This document shows, in pieces, positions 1 to 12,600 of a DNA stretch of 64,000 nt. Both the position numbers and the translations under genes were made by a program. Location: positions 265,293 through 329,292 of the forward strand of contig JBBELK010001011.1 of assembly GCA_037783545.1 (NCBI GenBank). The letters are read 5' to 3'. The notes beneath the pieces were generated by a model. That model saw nothing but the letters and a program-made list of their open reading frames with translations, made no database searches and was not told the DNA's origin. The DNA comes from Henricia sp. BOLD:AAB3569 (taxonomy: Eukaryota > Echinodermata > Asteroidea > Spinulosida > Echinasteridae). Position 1 is the first letter of the stretch. Every line of letters starts with the position of its first letter.

Positions 1-497
1 AAGCCGTCAGTTTTCATGGTTCAACTATAACCATACGTTTTACGGTCACGACGGTATACATACACAAAGTTGTAAAATTATCTTTACGTATAGTCTTATT
101 TGACTCGACACTACACATTTCGTCACAAAAATAATATATACCAAGTATGACAAAACATTCCTTGAAAATACTTAGTCCAGGTAACTTGGACCCTAAAATT
201 GTTTTTTTTAACATGTTATGATTTGTGTACATATGTATAGGGTCCAAGCTGGTTTTTCCTGGCCCACACATGACAAACAATTGCAACATTTTTCACCTGA
301 AAAATGGCCACAAATACACCTCACACAATGGATATCATGGTTTAAGTTGAGCTACACTGACTTACGTATGTCCTCAGACATAAAGTTAATTTTTAAGGGT
401 CTTTACGTTATCTGATCGAATACCCTCACTGTACTTTTACCCTACACCTACGTAGTATAATACACTCTTTTTCGATAACCACTTTATTTTCCCACAG
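1..497. other. Upstream ALDH intron sequence
   Basis: AT-rich sequence before the first visible ALDH exon. I see no exon, repeat or RNA gene in it. The missing N-terminal exon(s) and promoter must lie further upstream. Confidence 0.6.
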
Positions 498-602
498 CTC
501 TTCATCAATAATGAGTTTGTAAACTCCGTCAGCGGGAAGACATTTCCAACAATCAATCCGCAGACAGGAGAAAAGATCTGTGACATTCAAGAAGGAGACA
601 AG
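498..602 (+). CDS. ALDH coding exon a (residues 1-35 of the visible protein)
   Basis: Follows acceptor tttcccacag and ends at donor gtaatg. Encodes the start of the NAD-binding domain, beginning [20 protein letters not shown], the usual ALDH1/2 opening after an N-terminal exon. Phase 0 at both ends. The exon before it is not in the window. Confidence 0.93.
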
Positions 603-3600
603 GTAATGTGTCCTCAGAAAGCTAAGAGTTGCTTGGACAGGCTTGCTTTCGCAGTTCAAGTGGTCCAGTGGACATTTGGACCAATCAGAAGCCTCGACAC
701 ACAACACTTAGGCGGAATAGACGGCCAAAAGCTAAAGCCCTGTTTTAACTTTCATGATCTATAATATGATGCATGGCGATCTATAGAGCGATGTAAGTCT
801 TGGTGATTCTTGTTGACATCTTAGTGACGTCGGGAACTAGTCTTGGCACGTCTTGTTGCATTGTCATGGGTCAGGAGGACCCACGAAATGCACCCCAAAC
901 ATTTTTGAAATCCTAAAAAGTTTTGGGCTACCTTGATGTGTCTTGTTACGTCTTGATGATGTCGTGGTCCTTCTTGTCGATGTCTTGGTGATTTTGTGAC
1001 GGCATCTTGCTAATTCTTTAATATTTGTGGAGATTTGTGAGGAAAGAAAATTGCCAAGAAACCAGCAAGACATCGTCACAAAACTGTCAAGGCATATCAC
1101 AGCCAAGAAGAAGCTAACAAGACACCGCCAAGAAACCGTTGTGTCGACCTCTTGAGACGTGGCATGTCGTACTATATAGCAGCATTCGGGATGTTTTGTA
1201 TTGGCTGTGTTACAGACTGTGACAATTCTTGGTGATTCTTGTCCGGTTTGATGAGGTCGTAGCGGTGTCTTGCAACACTGCTGCGAAGTTGTAACAGCGG
1301 TGTAGTGGTGATTTTGTAATGCCGTTACCACTTGATACATATGTACAATGTAGGTGTGACACTTTTTTAAGTCGAATAGCAAAGAACCACCGTGAACTAA
1401 AGAAATTTCTGCAGGCTACATGTAGTTTATCAACATTCCCCTTTAGATAATATACCGGTAGGGAGGTTTAGATGCACGTAAAATGCAAATGTGAATGCGA
1501 AATTGGCTTGAGCACTGGTCATATCTTTAGGAAGTCTCATTACCCATGGTTTAAATTTGTCACAGGCTCACAGCAAAAGTCATCTTGCCACGAAAGTCAC
1601 ATTTGTTGATTTTTGTTTTCATCTGTTCTAAGATTTCCCCAAAGTAACAAGTGCTCAAAGCATTTCACATTCACGTTTGTGTTTTATGTGTATCTACATT
1701 TAAACCTCCCTTAGGTACGATAATGCTGTTCCAAGAATTAATCTGCAAATACACAATGGGCAATTAAAGCTTCGCAAAGTGTGGTTGCAAAACTGGTCAG
1801 TGTTTTTTTTCTTCTATTTTCTGATGCCAGGCTGATGTTGACCTTGCCGTGAAGGCAGCTAGAGAGGCTGTCAAACTTGGGTCACCATGGCGACGCATGG
1901 ATGCAGCAGACCGCGGCAAGCTCATGTACAAACTGGCTGATCTGTTTGAAAGAGATGCAAAGTACATTGCGGTAAGACAATTTGTATTTATAAGGGAATT
2001 AAAATCTTTCCTTTTTCAAGATTTGGCATTCACATTCAAAAATGGTTACAGCAGATCTCGCACAGTTAAGATGAATTCACGCTGAGCCTCTTCACTTTGA
2101 CAAAAAGTGGCGTGGAGAGAATTTGGAATGAAATGACACAGAAAACTACAGAATTAACTTGGGTGGAAACAGTTTTTGGGATTCTGTGATTTTCAGTGCG
2201 GCATTCCACTCCAAATTTCCTGCACACTGCTTTTTCTCAAAGTGACGTGCCTCGCATCAATTTACATGCAAAAAGACCCAGTATAAATCCACTCTACCAA
2301 CTGACTGAGGAAATTAACTTTTGACGGATTTGTAACACTGCGTTTACACTAAAAAAATTGTGACCGCAAACATGAAAATTTCGCATGTTTACACAGTGTA
2401 TTGATTTGGGTTCATATACCTTTCCAATTGCAATTGTACATGCAGTGCATGCCTGGTGTTGTGGAACTGCATGGCACCGGATTTGTCAGTTAATTGAATC
2501 TTCCCCACGGTATGCACTGTCTGCACCAGCTTATCACCCCAAGTATGCTCAAATTTCCAAATCTGTATTTGGGTAGCGTTTAAACTGCAAGAGGCCTTAG
2601 TAATTTCCGTGTTCAACCCGCCGATTGTATAGTTCAACCCTCCTCTAATGAAAAAGGCAGGTCGGACCCGTGTCTGATCCGCCTCTTTTAACCCTCGGAT
2701 ATGCACCACCCAAGAATTTGCACAGAGGCTCCAAGGCGGGGAGACTCTGGAAGGCACTTTCTATAACGCATATAACACTGTTTGTCAGACACAATCCTTT
2801 CTGAAATGGCCTAAGCAGATGAATGGATGTCCCCTCAAGACACGGCTGTTTACTGGGCCTGCAGTCATGGCAGTAGGATGACTGGTAGCTGCTTTTAGGC
2901 AAAGAGGCAAAAAGGGCCTTACATGTTTAGGCCTATATACTCACAGAACATATAAAGAACACATGTTTGTACACAAATCAAAGGGCCTGAGGCCAAGATT
3001 TTCCAGGGTGAACCTGATGACCGGTAAGTGAACTCAACATTAAAGGTGACTACAGGGGAACCATCCTCTTGCAACAGTGCCCCTTTAACGCACTCACCAA
3101 CTCCCTGTTGAAACCGGCCCCATTTTGCGGGGAAACAAGCGACAGAAATCTTGTCGTCTCTGCTTGACCAATCAGGACGCTTGGCAGTGCATTGCAGGCA
3201 TTCAAATGTCACGCGCGCAGATTGTAAACACCGTGCATGAATGTGATACATGTACTCGGTAAGGCTGACCGTTGGCCGCGTTAGCGATTGGCTGCTATTT
3301 AAAGCATACTGGGGAATCCGTTCCATTACATTCGTGAGCATGCATCCCTGTTATTAATTTGAAAAACTGCGGAGTAAATTAAGATCGTCGCCGGAAATTT
3401 TGGTAGGAATGGGACAGTCATAAGGAACGTACAGAACCCAATACAATTTCTAGAAAGTATAAAAATCTTTTCTTTTCGGCATAACATGACCGAATTTATT
3501 AAATTACATCAAAATGACTCAGGCGTGTGTTGTCCGAACACAACAGCCGGCTTACATGTACTCCACAGATTTGCGTGGATTTCCTCAGGGTATTGTATCG

Positions 3601-6600
3601 TCGCTTAGCAGAGTGGAAATTCCCTGAGATCTCAGGATGCAGGGGAACAGGCTAGGATAATTGATTGAGGATTACATGAAGTTTGAGCGGAATTGGCCAA
3701 AATGTATTTATTAATTTAAAAAAAACCAAAAAAAACAAATGTGCCTTCCGGGAGCTCCCCATTGCGGCTCCGAGGGTTAATCCACCATTTGTGTTAAACC
3801 AGGTTCCATTTGCCTTTTTCGAAAATGCAAGGTTTAATTCGGAAAAGCTGAGTTGAGTGTAAACGAGTCTTAAAAGGTGTTTCCAGTTCCAGTACATTTT
3901 GTTTTTCTGTCTCTTTACAGGCACTGGATACACTTGATAATGGTGCTTTGTTTACGACCATGTATGGTTGCATGGTGGGATCCATTGAGGTAGTGCGCTA
4001 CTTTGCGGGATGGGCGGACAAAATTCATGGCAAAACAATTCCAATCAGTAAGTATAAGCAACATTTTCTTTACAAACATCAAAAACATTGCTTGCAACTG
4101 AGGCAGCATTCATTTTGTATCATGCAATTATATTTCAGCCTACATTGTATAGTCTCGAAGACTCGCACTGTATTTTATCCCCTGTAATAAGGTCGGCACC
4201 ACCCGTTGTAGAAAGGAATGTCCCTTCTATAAAGCTCCCTGTAACTCAGTGATGCATGCCTTTGTTCAACGTCAGTCCAACTTTGGGTCCATGTGTGCGT
4301 CCGCGTTGGCCCAATTTTGGCCAATGACGTTGGGCCAGGGGGGCCATTGGCCCCCCACATTTTCGACTGGGGTGCATGAATCCAGGGGGCGTAGGGGCGC
4401 TTCCTTAAAAAAAAAAATTTAAAAAATAAAAATTATCGATAACTTTTGCAACCGCTGGGGTATCTGCATCATATGACATCGCACGTTTGCCTGCTTAAAG
4501 TGGTTAAATATTGCCTAATATCGCATCACAGAGCATCTACACTGAAAACTTTATTTCGTCAATTGACAAAACAAAATTAGTCATACACTGGGTCTTATAT
4601 GACTAATTTATAATTAGTCATACGTGGTTTGAATTGACTAATTTTAATTAGTCATGAAAAAGGGTCTTATTTGCTTAATTTAAAAAATGATTAGTCATGC
4701 GGGAAAATTAATTGGTCATGAGGGAAAATTAATTAGTCTTGCAAACAAATTATTAGTCCTGCAGAAAAATTGATTAGTCTTGCAGGAAAATTAATTAGTC
4801 CTGCAGTAAAATTAATTAGTAATGTCAGTTAGTCAGCCTGACAAACTTACTTTGCCACGTGCAATACACGGTGTGTTTCGTATAACGGACTGAAATAGGC
4901 CTACGCAGAATACGTGCAATGACTGCACGGTGTGTTGTGTTAATGCAACAAAGATATCCGCAGTTTGATGACGATAATGGGGACAACATCAATGGAAGAG
5001 GCAACGATGTACCCAGGAAAACATCCAGTTACTATTCGTAGCTTATTTTATAAACTTACTTCTAACTGCAGCGAGGAAAGGAGTCCAACCTGGGCTGACC
5101 TAAAATTACGAATACGTACTGAGTTGTCCTTACAGATCATGACTATTTGTGTCAATACACGGATGTTGAGACCCGAGGCACGGCCTCAACTATATGTGAC
5201 CCGCTCTGCAAAAAAGGTCTTAAGTCGCGCTGGCTAGTATTCTTTTTGCGACCATCAAAAGAAATCCGCGTCAAATCCACGCTCAATAAAATACCAAAAC
5301 AGAATTCTGCCCGTCACGTGGTTATTATTATTATTTCTGTTTTAGTAAGTGCGCAGATTTTGCATTGACATTTGTAACCTGGCCGTGCGTGTCGAACATA
5401 TCCAATTATGTAAATAAAGTACATTGCCTAAAGCAAAGGGCTTGGCCAATTTTTAAATATAAAAAACACAATGCGCACGCGCAAAGACGACCAATTACAG
5501 ATCAAGATGAAGCGCCCTTTACCTGTCCTTATATTCTCCTGTGTGGAATATGTGGACGGGAACCAGTCTAGTATTCTGCGTAGGCCTATTTCAGTCCGTT
5601 CTTCGAAACACACCGTGTAATGCACGTGACAAAGTAAGTTTGTCAGGCTGACTAACTGACATTACTAATTAATTTTACTGCAGGACTAATTAATTTTCCT
5701 GCAAGACTAATCAATTTTTCTGCAGGACTAATAATTTGTTTGCAAGACTAATTAATTTTCCCTCGTGACCAATTAATTTTCCCGCATGACTAATCATTTT
5801 TAAAATTAGGCAAATAAGACCGTTTTTCATGACTAATTAAAATTAGTCAATTCAAACCACGTATGACTAATTATAAATTAGTCATATAAGACCCAGTGTA
5901 TGACTATTTTATTTTTGTCAATTGACGAAATAAAGTTTTCAGTGTAGATGCTCTGTGGTGCGATATTAGGCAATATTTAACCACTTTAAGCAGGCAAACG
6001 TGCGATGTCATATGAGTTGGAAATGGATATATTTATTATTTTTTATTTTTTTATTATTTTGTTTTAAGGAAGCGCCCCTACGCCCCCTGGTGGATTTTTT
6101 GTTATGGCGCACACGTTTATCCTGCAGGCTACTCCTGGCACTGTTGCCATTATTATCGCTGCCATCACGGAATCACCAAAACCATTTCGCTTCAACATGG
6201 CTACCCAGCCAAGGCACACAACCCTATCGGTAGTTAGATTGTGACATTCCCCTCTAACAGCTCGAGTTGATGAGGCAATTGAGATTAAGTGTCCTGCCCA
6301 TGGTCACAAACATGTTGGCACAAATGAGACTCTAACCCTTTCAACCGCGTTTACACAGTACAACTGCATAAACACTAGACTACACATGCTCCCACAACCT
6401 GACAACCTACATGTATGATGGAAACAGTACATACATGTATGAAAAATTCCTCAAATTGGTTGCTTTTTTTTATTACTTTTCCAGAGGGTGACTACTTTTG
6501 TTACACCCGGCATGAGCCAGTGGGTGTGTGTGGAGCAATCATTCCTTGGAACTTTCCCATCGAGATGTTTGCATGGAAGCTGGGTCCCGCACTCTGTTGC

Positions 6601-9600
6601 GGGAACAGCCTGATCATCAAACCAGCAGAGCTGACGCCCCTCAGTGCTATTTACATGGGCACTCTGATTAAAGAAGTAAGTTTGAGGCACAACTCCATTC
6701 ATAAATACCTTAGACATTTACGCCGCGGCCACCTGCGTATCTCAATGTTTATTAAGCGGCATATAATGGATGTAAAACATTGTGATCCCTCGTTTAAGAG
6801 CAATATATATAAATGCTGCAATTATTATTATGACAACATGATGGCAAGGTGCTGTTCATCTTGACGATCAATTAAGCCAACCGAAACCATTACAGTGCTG
6901 CACTATAAGCACAGCTAATGCTTGGCTGTTAAGAAATTTAGTTTGAGGTTTGTGATATGACTGCCCCGAGGCAGGTCTACCGCACCAGGTACGTACACAT
7001 TTTAAAGGAGTGTAATGGATTTCGTTCTTATCTAACAATTATATAAAAAACCTTCCCAAAATACTCCATGGGAAGAAAATACAAAGTTGCAATCTTGAAT
7101 TAGGATACATGTGGAAACAAAAAGGTTGGTGTAATTACTGCACAGCTGTATATGGAACCAGATAAATTAGTTTAAAAATATATACGGATTGAGAACGCGA
7201 AATTTCAGAATGATAATGAGAAAAATAATGGCGTATTACAAGTATATTGTATCAAAATCTCAACACCCATGGTGATCTGGACACGCTCTTTTAACCATTT
7301 CTCGCAAACTTCCAAAATACATGTAGGTCTGTTGATAAGGCAGGTTCATACTTTATATGAAAATGAATACCGGTACAATCTTTTCATCTACAGTAAACCT
7401 TGCATAAGTCGGATACGTTTGTCGGATTTTCACTTATCTCGGACAAAATCGCTTGGAGCGTTTGATTTCGTATGTTATTCCTAATAAAAATCATCACTTA
7501 AAGGCCCTGTAGATGATCTGTTTTTGAGCGATTCTGCGAATAAAACCATTATAAATCAAAAGAAAGACATCAACAAACTCATCTGAAGAAATTTCAGCTT
7601 TGTCAAATGTAACATGTTTCAACAAACCCATGAAAATCCATATGCATTGTTCTGGTCTTGGCGGGGTGTTTCAAATATTCGTTCTAATCGGGTACTATGT
7701 GGCTTGCGTCATGCACTCTGTGGCGCACATCATTATACTGCGTGTGCGCGCGATCCATAAAAATGCATCGCGTTGGAACACGCACACGCAGTACACAGCG
7801 CCCGTGCATTTTGGACTGCGTAGATGCGAACCAAAAATAAGTAAATCGTTTGCAAACGATCTAAATAATTTCATCTTTACGGATTATTTTCTGGTAAAAT
7901 TATATCATTTTGAGCGGAAACCTTTCAAAAGTTTCATTGGGTAGTTGCTATTAATTTAATCTTTACTTTTCCCCTGTAAACTCGTCGATTACTTTTTGGG
8001 GTCATTGCAAATGATACACTGGCCTTTAAGTCGGATCGCGTAAGTCAGATTTTTGCTTATCTCAGACTCATCAATCTAGAACGTTTGTTCAATTCCTTTG
8101 TGTTTTACCTCTTTTAAGTCGGGGAGTTGAGGAATTTCCCGGTTTTATTTAATTATTGCAGGGCCATTTTCGCCGCCTTTTGAAGCCTTAAAAGTTAAAA
8201 CCATAGTTCCGGCGTCCGTCGTGCGCTTAAAACTCACGCAAGCACAACTAAGTTGACACGAACCATTTTAGAAACTTACGATCTTTGTTTTGGACGTTTT
8301 TTGCCAGCGAAGCGGTTAGTAAAGTTCACAAAGTTACGTGCATAATACGATAGGCGCTATGCATGCAACGCACGCAAAGTAGCGATTTCGGCCCCACTTT
8401 TCACCCATAATGCACCGCGGTAAACATCGCGTGACGTCATTACGTTTCGGGTCTATTGCGGAAAGGGTCGAGTACGCTGTTATTACCCGTGGTCACCCAG
8501 CGCCGGTCTGTTGGTGTTGCTCCGAGGAGAGTCGTCGGAACGGCGGTTATAATTTTTTAACAAATGAAATAAATGTATTTGTGCAATAAATTGTCGGTAA
8601 ATATTTAAATTAATTTCTGCTACAATTCGCCTGTGTCTTTTTATTGTTTCGACAAAACGTGTTAGCAATTCTGTACAGTTTACGCAGCTAAGTTGAGGAG
8701 GATGTTACCTCCCACCCCCCTCCCCCACCCAACCCCCCCCCCCCAACCCCCCCCCAATTCAATGTTGTTCGGAATTGCGAAATGGGGGGAGGGGGGGGAG
8801 GGGGGGGGGTGGGTGTCGATATTGGCTCATTAATTTATGTAACATTCGACAAAGAAGCGAGGATGGTGTTTATGATAACTATGAAAGGCCCGCCCCCACC
8901 CATACATGTAACACTGTGTAGTGAAAACATACATGTACTTGCCATTTCTGTAGTAATGACAAATCGAGGACGTCCTCGATTCGCAAGGCGTCCTCGATAC
9001 GTTGGTAAGTTTCCACATACAAGACCTCAATTCGCGGCTTAGACAAGTGCCTTATCACTTATCAGCAGCAGTTTCTAGTATGTGCACACATGATCACAAG
9101 CTGCATTTTTCATGGCTAAGGTGGGTGTGTACATATACTGTATGGCCACGATCAGACGATGGCGACGCTCAAGGCATAACAAGTATGATCGCGCCTGGCA
9201 AATGATGCTTACGATTTTCTGTCTTAGGTACATGTATGAAAATGTACATGTAGTGTAAAAATAAAATGTTTTGGTGTTGGAATTCATGCTTTTTCTTACT
9301 GTCGACCGATGGGTGGTTGGAGATCATGTATGCGTGTTTTCATCTTCGCGTAAGTCGGATAAAATCGCTCGGTCCCTTTGGATCCGACTTATCCGGATCT
9401 GGCTTACCTGAATCGGAATATTTGAGCATTTATAATGAGATTTGTATTACATAATAATTGTCTTCCGGATCCGTAGGCTGGATTTCCACCTGGTGTTGTC
9501 AATATCATTCCTGGCTATGGCCCCACAGCTGGTGCTGCGATATCTGAACACATGGACATTGACAAAGTCGCCTTCACTGGATCAACTGAGGTAATAAAGG

Positions 9601-12600
9601 GCTTGATTGGGGATAGGACTGTTACATGTAGGGTACGGCTACGGCTACGGTTGAGGGTTTGGGCCCTGGTGGGCATTAGGGGTTTGTGGGCTTGGGGGTG
9701 TGGACTTATGGGGTATGAGCTTGGGGATTTGAGGGTCCATGGGCTAAAGCCACCCTCGGGTCGACCTGCGAATGATTTCCGTTGTGACAGAGCACTTGTT
9801 AATTATAATAAAGCAAAAAAGTAACACTCGGGTCACAAACCAGAACAAATCGTGAGAGTATCGCTGAACAAGCGGAAACTCAACACAACTCAACACAAGC
9901 ATGCTCATGTTACACACGATGGTGTTATTTTTCCGCATGGTGATTGGGTGAAGAAAAACTGGACGCCCGTGCCACACGTGCTTCTTGCGTGCATCTTGTT
10001 TTCTTTCTTAGAACTTGCCTGTGAAGGTCGGCATCACGTCGCAAAAGTTTAACATGTTCTACTCTTGTGATTGGTTTTTTTTTTAGTGCTGCCTGATGCC
10101 GATTGTCTAAACGTCGTCAGAGCTACACACGACTCTCAAAACAATTGCCGACATGTGCAGCTCAGGCATATCTTTGTCCTAAAAAGCCACTCGTCAATTA
10201 TTTTGTGTCGCCGCAAAGTCAACCTGAGAGCGGCTTTTAATAGTGGCTTGGGGGGCTGTGGGCCTTGGACACAGGACTTATAAGGACCGTGGTCTTTGAT
10301 GTCCTTTGAATTAGGCATTTGCATGTTTCACATACATGTATGCATAGTATGGCAGGGGCATAGGCTTAGGGGGAGCACAACCCTTCACCATCAGAGGAGT
10401 TCCATCTTGCAAGACAAAATGTTCTTCAAAAATAAATTTGTTTCACAAAAATATCGCACTGTTGGCCCCAACCACAGACCAATCACCCAACTTGACGACC
10501 TCAGCTTTAGGGGGTGCGGGCTTTAAACGCACGTTCCCTCGCTCAAATGCCAGGATTGGAGTTCCAACCAACCTATGCCCCACTCTGGTACATTGTATAC
10601 TGACATACATTCTTTCACATACACGCTTCGTATCCAAATGGCCAGACTAAAATATTGTTGCTAATACGACTGGGTGCATGTGAGAGGGTACTGTATGTAG
10701 AATAATAACACATGCATTTGTAAAGCGCCATCTATCTATGTAAACATATTCCGAGGCGGCTGTTGCCATTATTACCGCTGCCATCAGGAAATCACCAGAA
10801 CCATTTCGCTTCAACTAGGTGTGCAACCCGGCCAAGGCGCACAATCCTATCAGCAGTTAGATTGTGGCATTCCCCATAACAGCTTCCCATATATCGCTTG
10901 GGTTGACGAGGCAACTGGGATTAAGTGCCTTGCCCAGGGACACAGACACGTTGGTCGAAGTGGGGCTCGAACCCCCAACCTCTGACTGGGAGTCCCGCTT
11001 CATACCCACTAGACCACACGCGCTCCCAAAGTAGCATAAAGCAACCATACTGACGGTCGCTGGGCATTATAGCAGCAACAGCATAGTATTAGGACTTTCT
11101 AAACTGATCCATTTGAAAGTAGAGAATTAGGGGTGTCAGCTATAGTGCGACGGCTACATGCAAAAAGCTAATTGGCGTTGTGTGGGCTTGGGATCTCGGG
11201 TCCCCAGATTAAGGGCCCTTGACTTTTTTGTGTCATATACTTGGACCATCTCATTTCTATTTTCAGATTGGAAGGCTCGTTCAGGCAGCGTCAGGAAAAA
11301 GCAACTTGAAGCGTGTTTCCCTGGAAATGGGCGGCAAGAGCCCAAATATTGTTTTTGCTGATGCAGATAGTAAGAAATTAGCCTCAGACTTTTTTGAGAT
11401 TTTGTAATTGATTATTTAATGTGGATAAAATTCACAAAAATGCACCAGGAACACAAAAAGGAGGGAGACATGATTAATCAAAGTTGTCATTTGGATTAAG
11501 TGCTTAAAGTTAGGACACATCATTGGTAATCTCGAAAATCCGAAATGTTCACAGATTTACACATAACTTACGCAATATAAACATGATGACGGTAGTAAAC
11601 TTCCCCTGAAATGGTTTTGTCCTATAGTCTTTGAGAAATAAGCAAAACAATTATTTTTCGTCTCGCGAGACGTAAATTCACTTCGCCCCAAAACCATTTT
11701 GCCCTGCGCCACTTCGCCCCAAAAGCCACCTTGCCTCAAAACCACTTCGCCCTTACACCACTTCATCCGAATACCACTTCGCTTCAAAAACACTTTGTGC
11801 ACAAGCCGTGGTTCAGGCCGAAGTGGTTCGGGCGAGATGGTTTTGGGGCAAAGTGGCCGTAAAGCCTTTTTTGACTGTTTTCTCAAAAGTTAGGCAAAGT
11901 ACGGAGCTGATTTTTGCTCAGGTTGGTTTTAATCATTCATATCTTCAGTCACACAGGGAGATAAAACAATTTGTAACGGTTTACCAATTATGTGTTCTGC
12001 ATGGTTTTTTTTTTTTTTTAAAGCGCCTTCATTTGAGAATTTCTCCTCAAAAAGTAACAAACGCATCACCTGGTATTCTGCCTCATCACAACCAAACTTG
12101 GGATGAGAGAAAAATCGTAAGGTTCCATTTTACATGAGAAAAAATCATGTGGTGTTTGTTACCATTGCTATCAACACTTTTAGTTGGTTTTTCTTGTCAA
12201 CTTGTGAAGTAAAATTGTTGGTAACTGGAAATGATAAACTTTTTTAAGAGCCGTACATACAGATTTGTATCTATAGATTGTACCTTTTCATCAGGCCTGT
12301 ATATGTGCAGTAGCTCTCTATGATCTCATCTAGTTACTGTACAAAATTAAAAATTTACACCTTTCCTACACCCACCACAGCCTATTTTTGGCTGTCCCAT
12401 TTCCAGCATCATTGCTTTTGTCTCTGGAGAATTTCAGTAAGTGTCCACCCAAAGATGTGATGTTTCTTTTCAAGCCCCAAAACAACATTTGCAGTTAACC
12501 AAAATTTTACTTAACGAGTTGACAAGAAAAATCTGACTAAAAGTGTTGATAGCAATGGTAACAAACATGATTTTTTTTCCCAGTGTAAAATTGTACCTTT

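Noticed and set aside
864-1382. 172-codon minus-strand frame in ALDH intron 1
   Set aside because: Low-complexity hairpin repeat; no domain, and it lies inside an intron of a well-supported gene.
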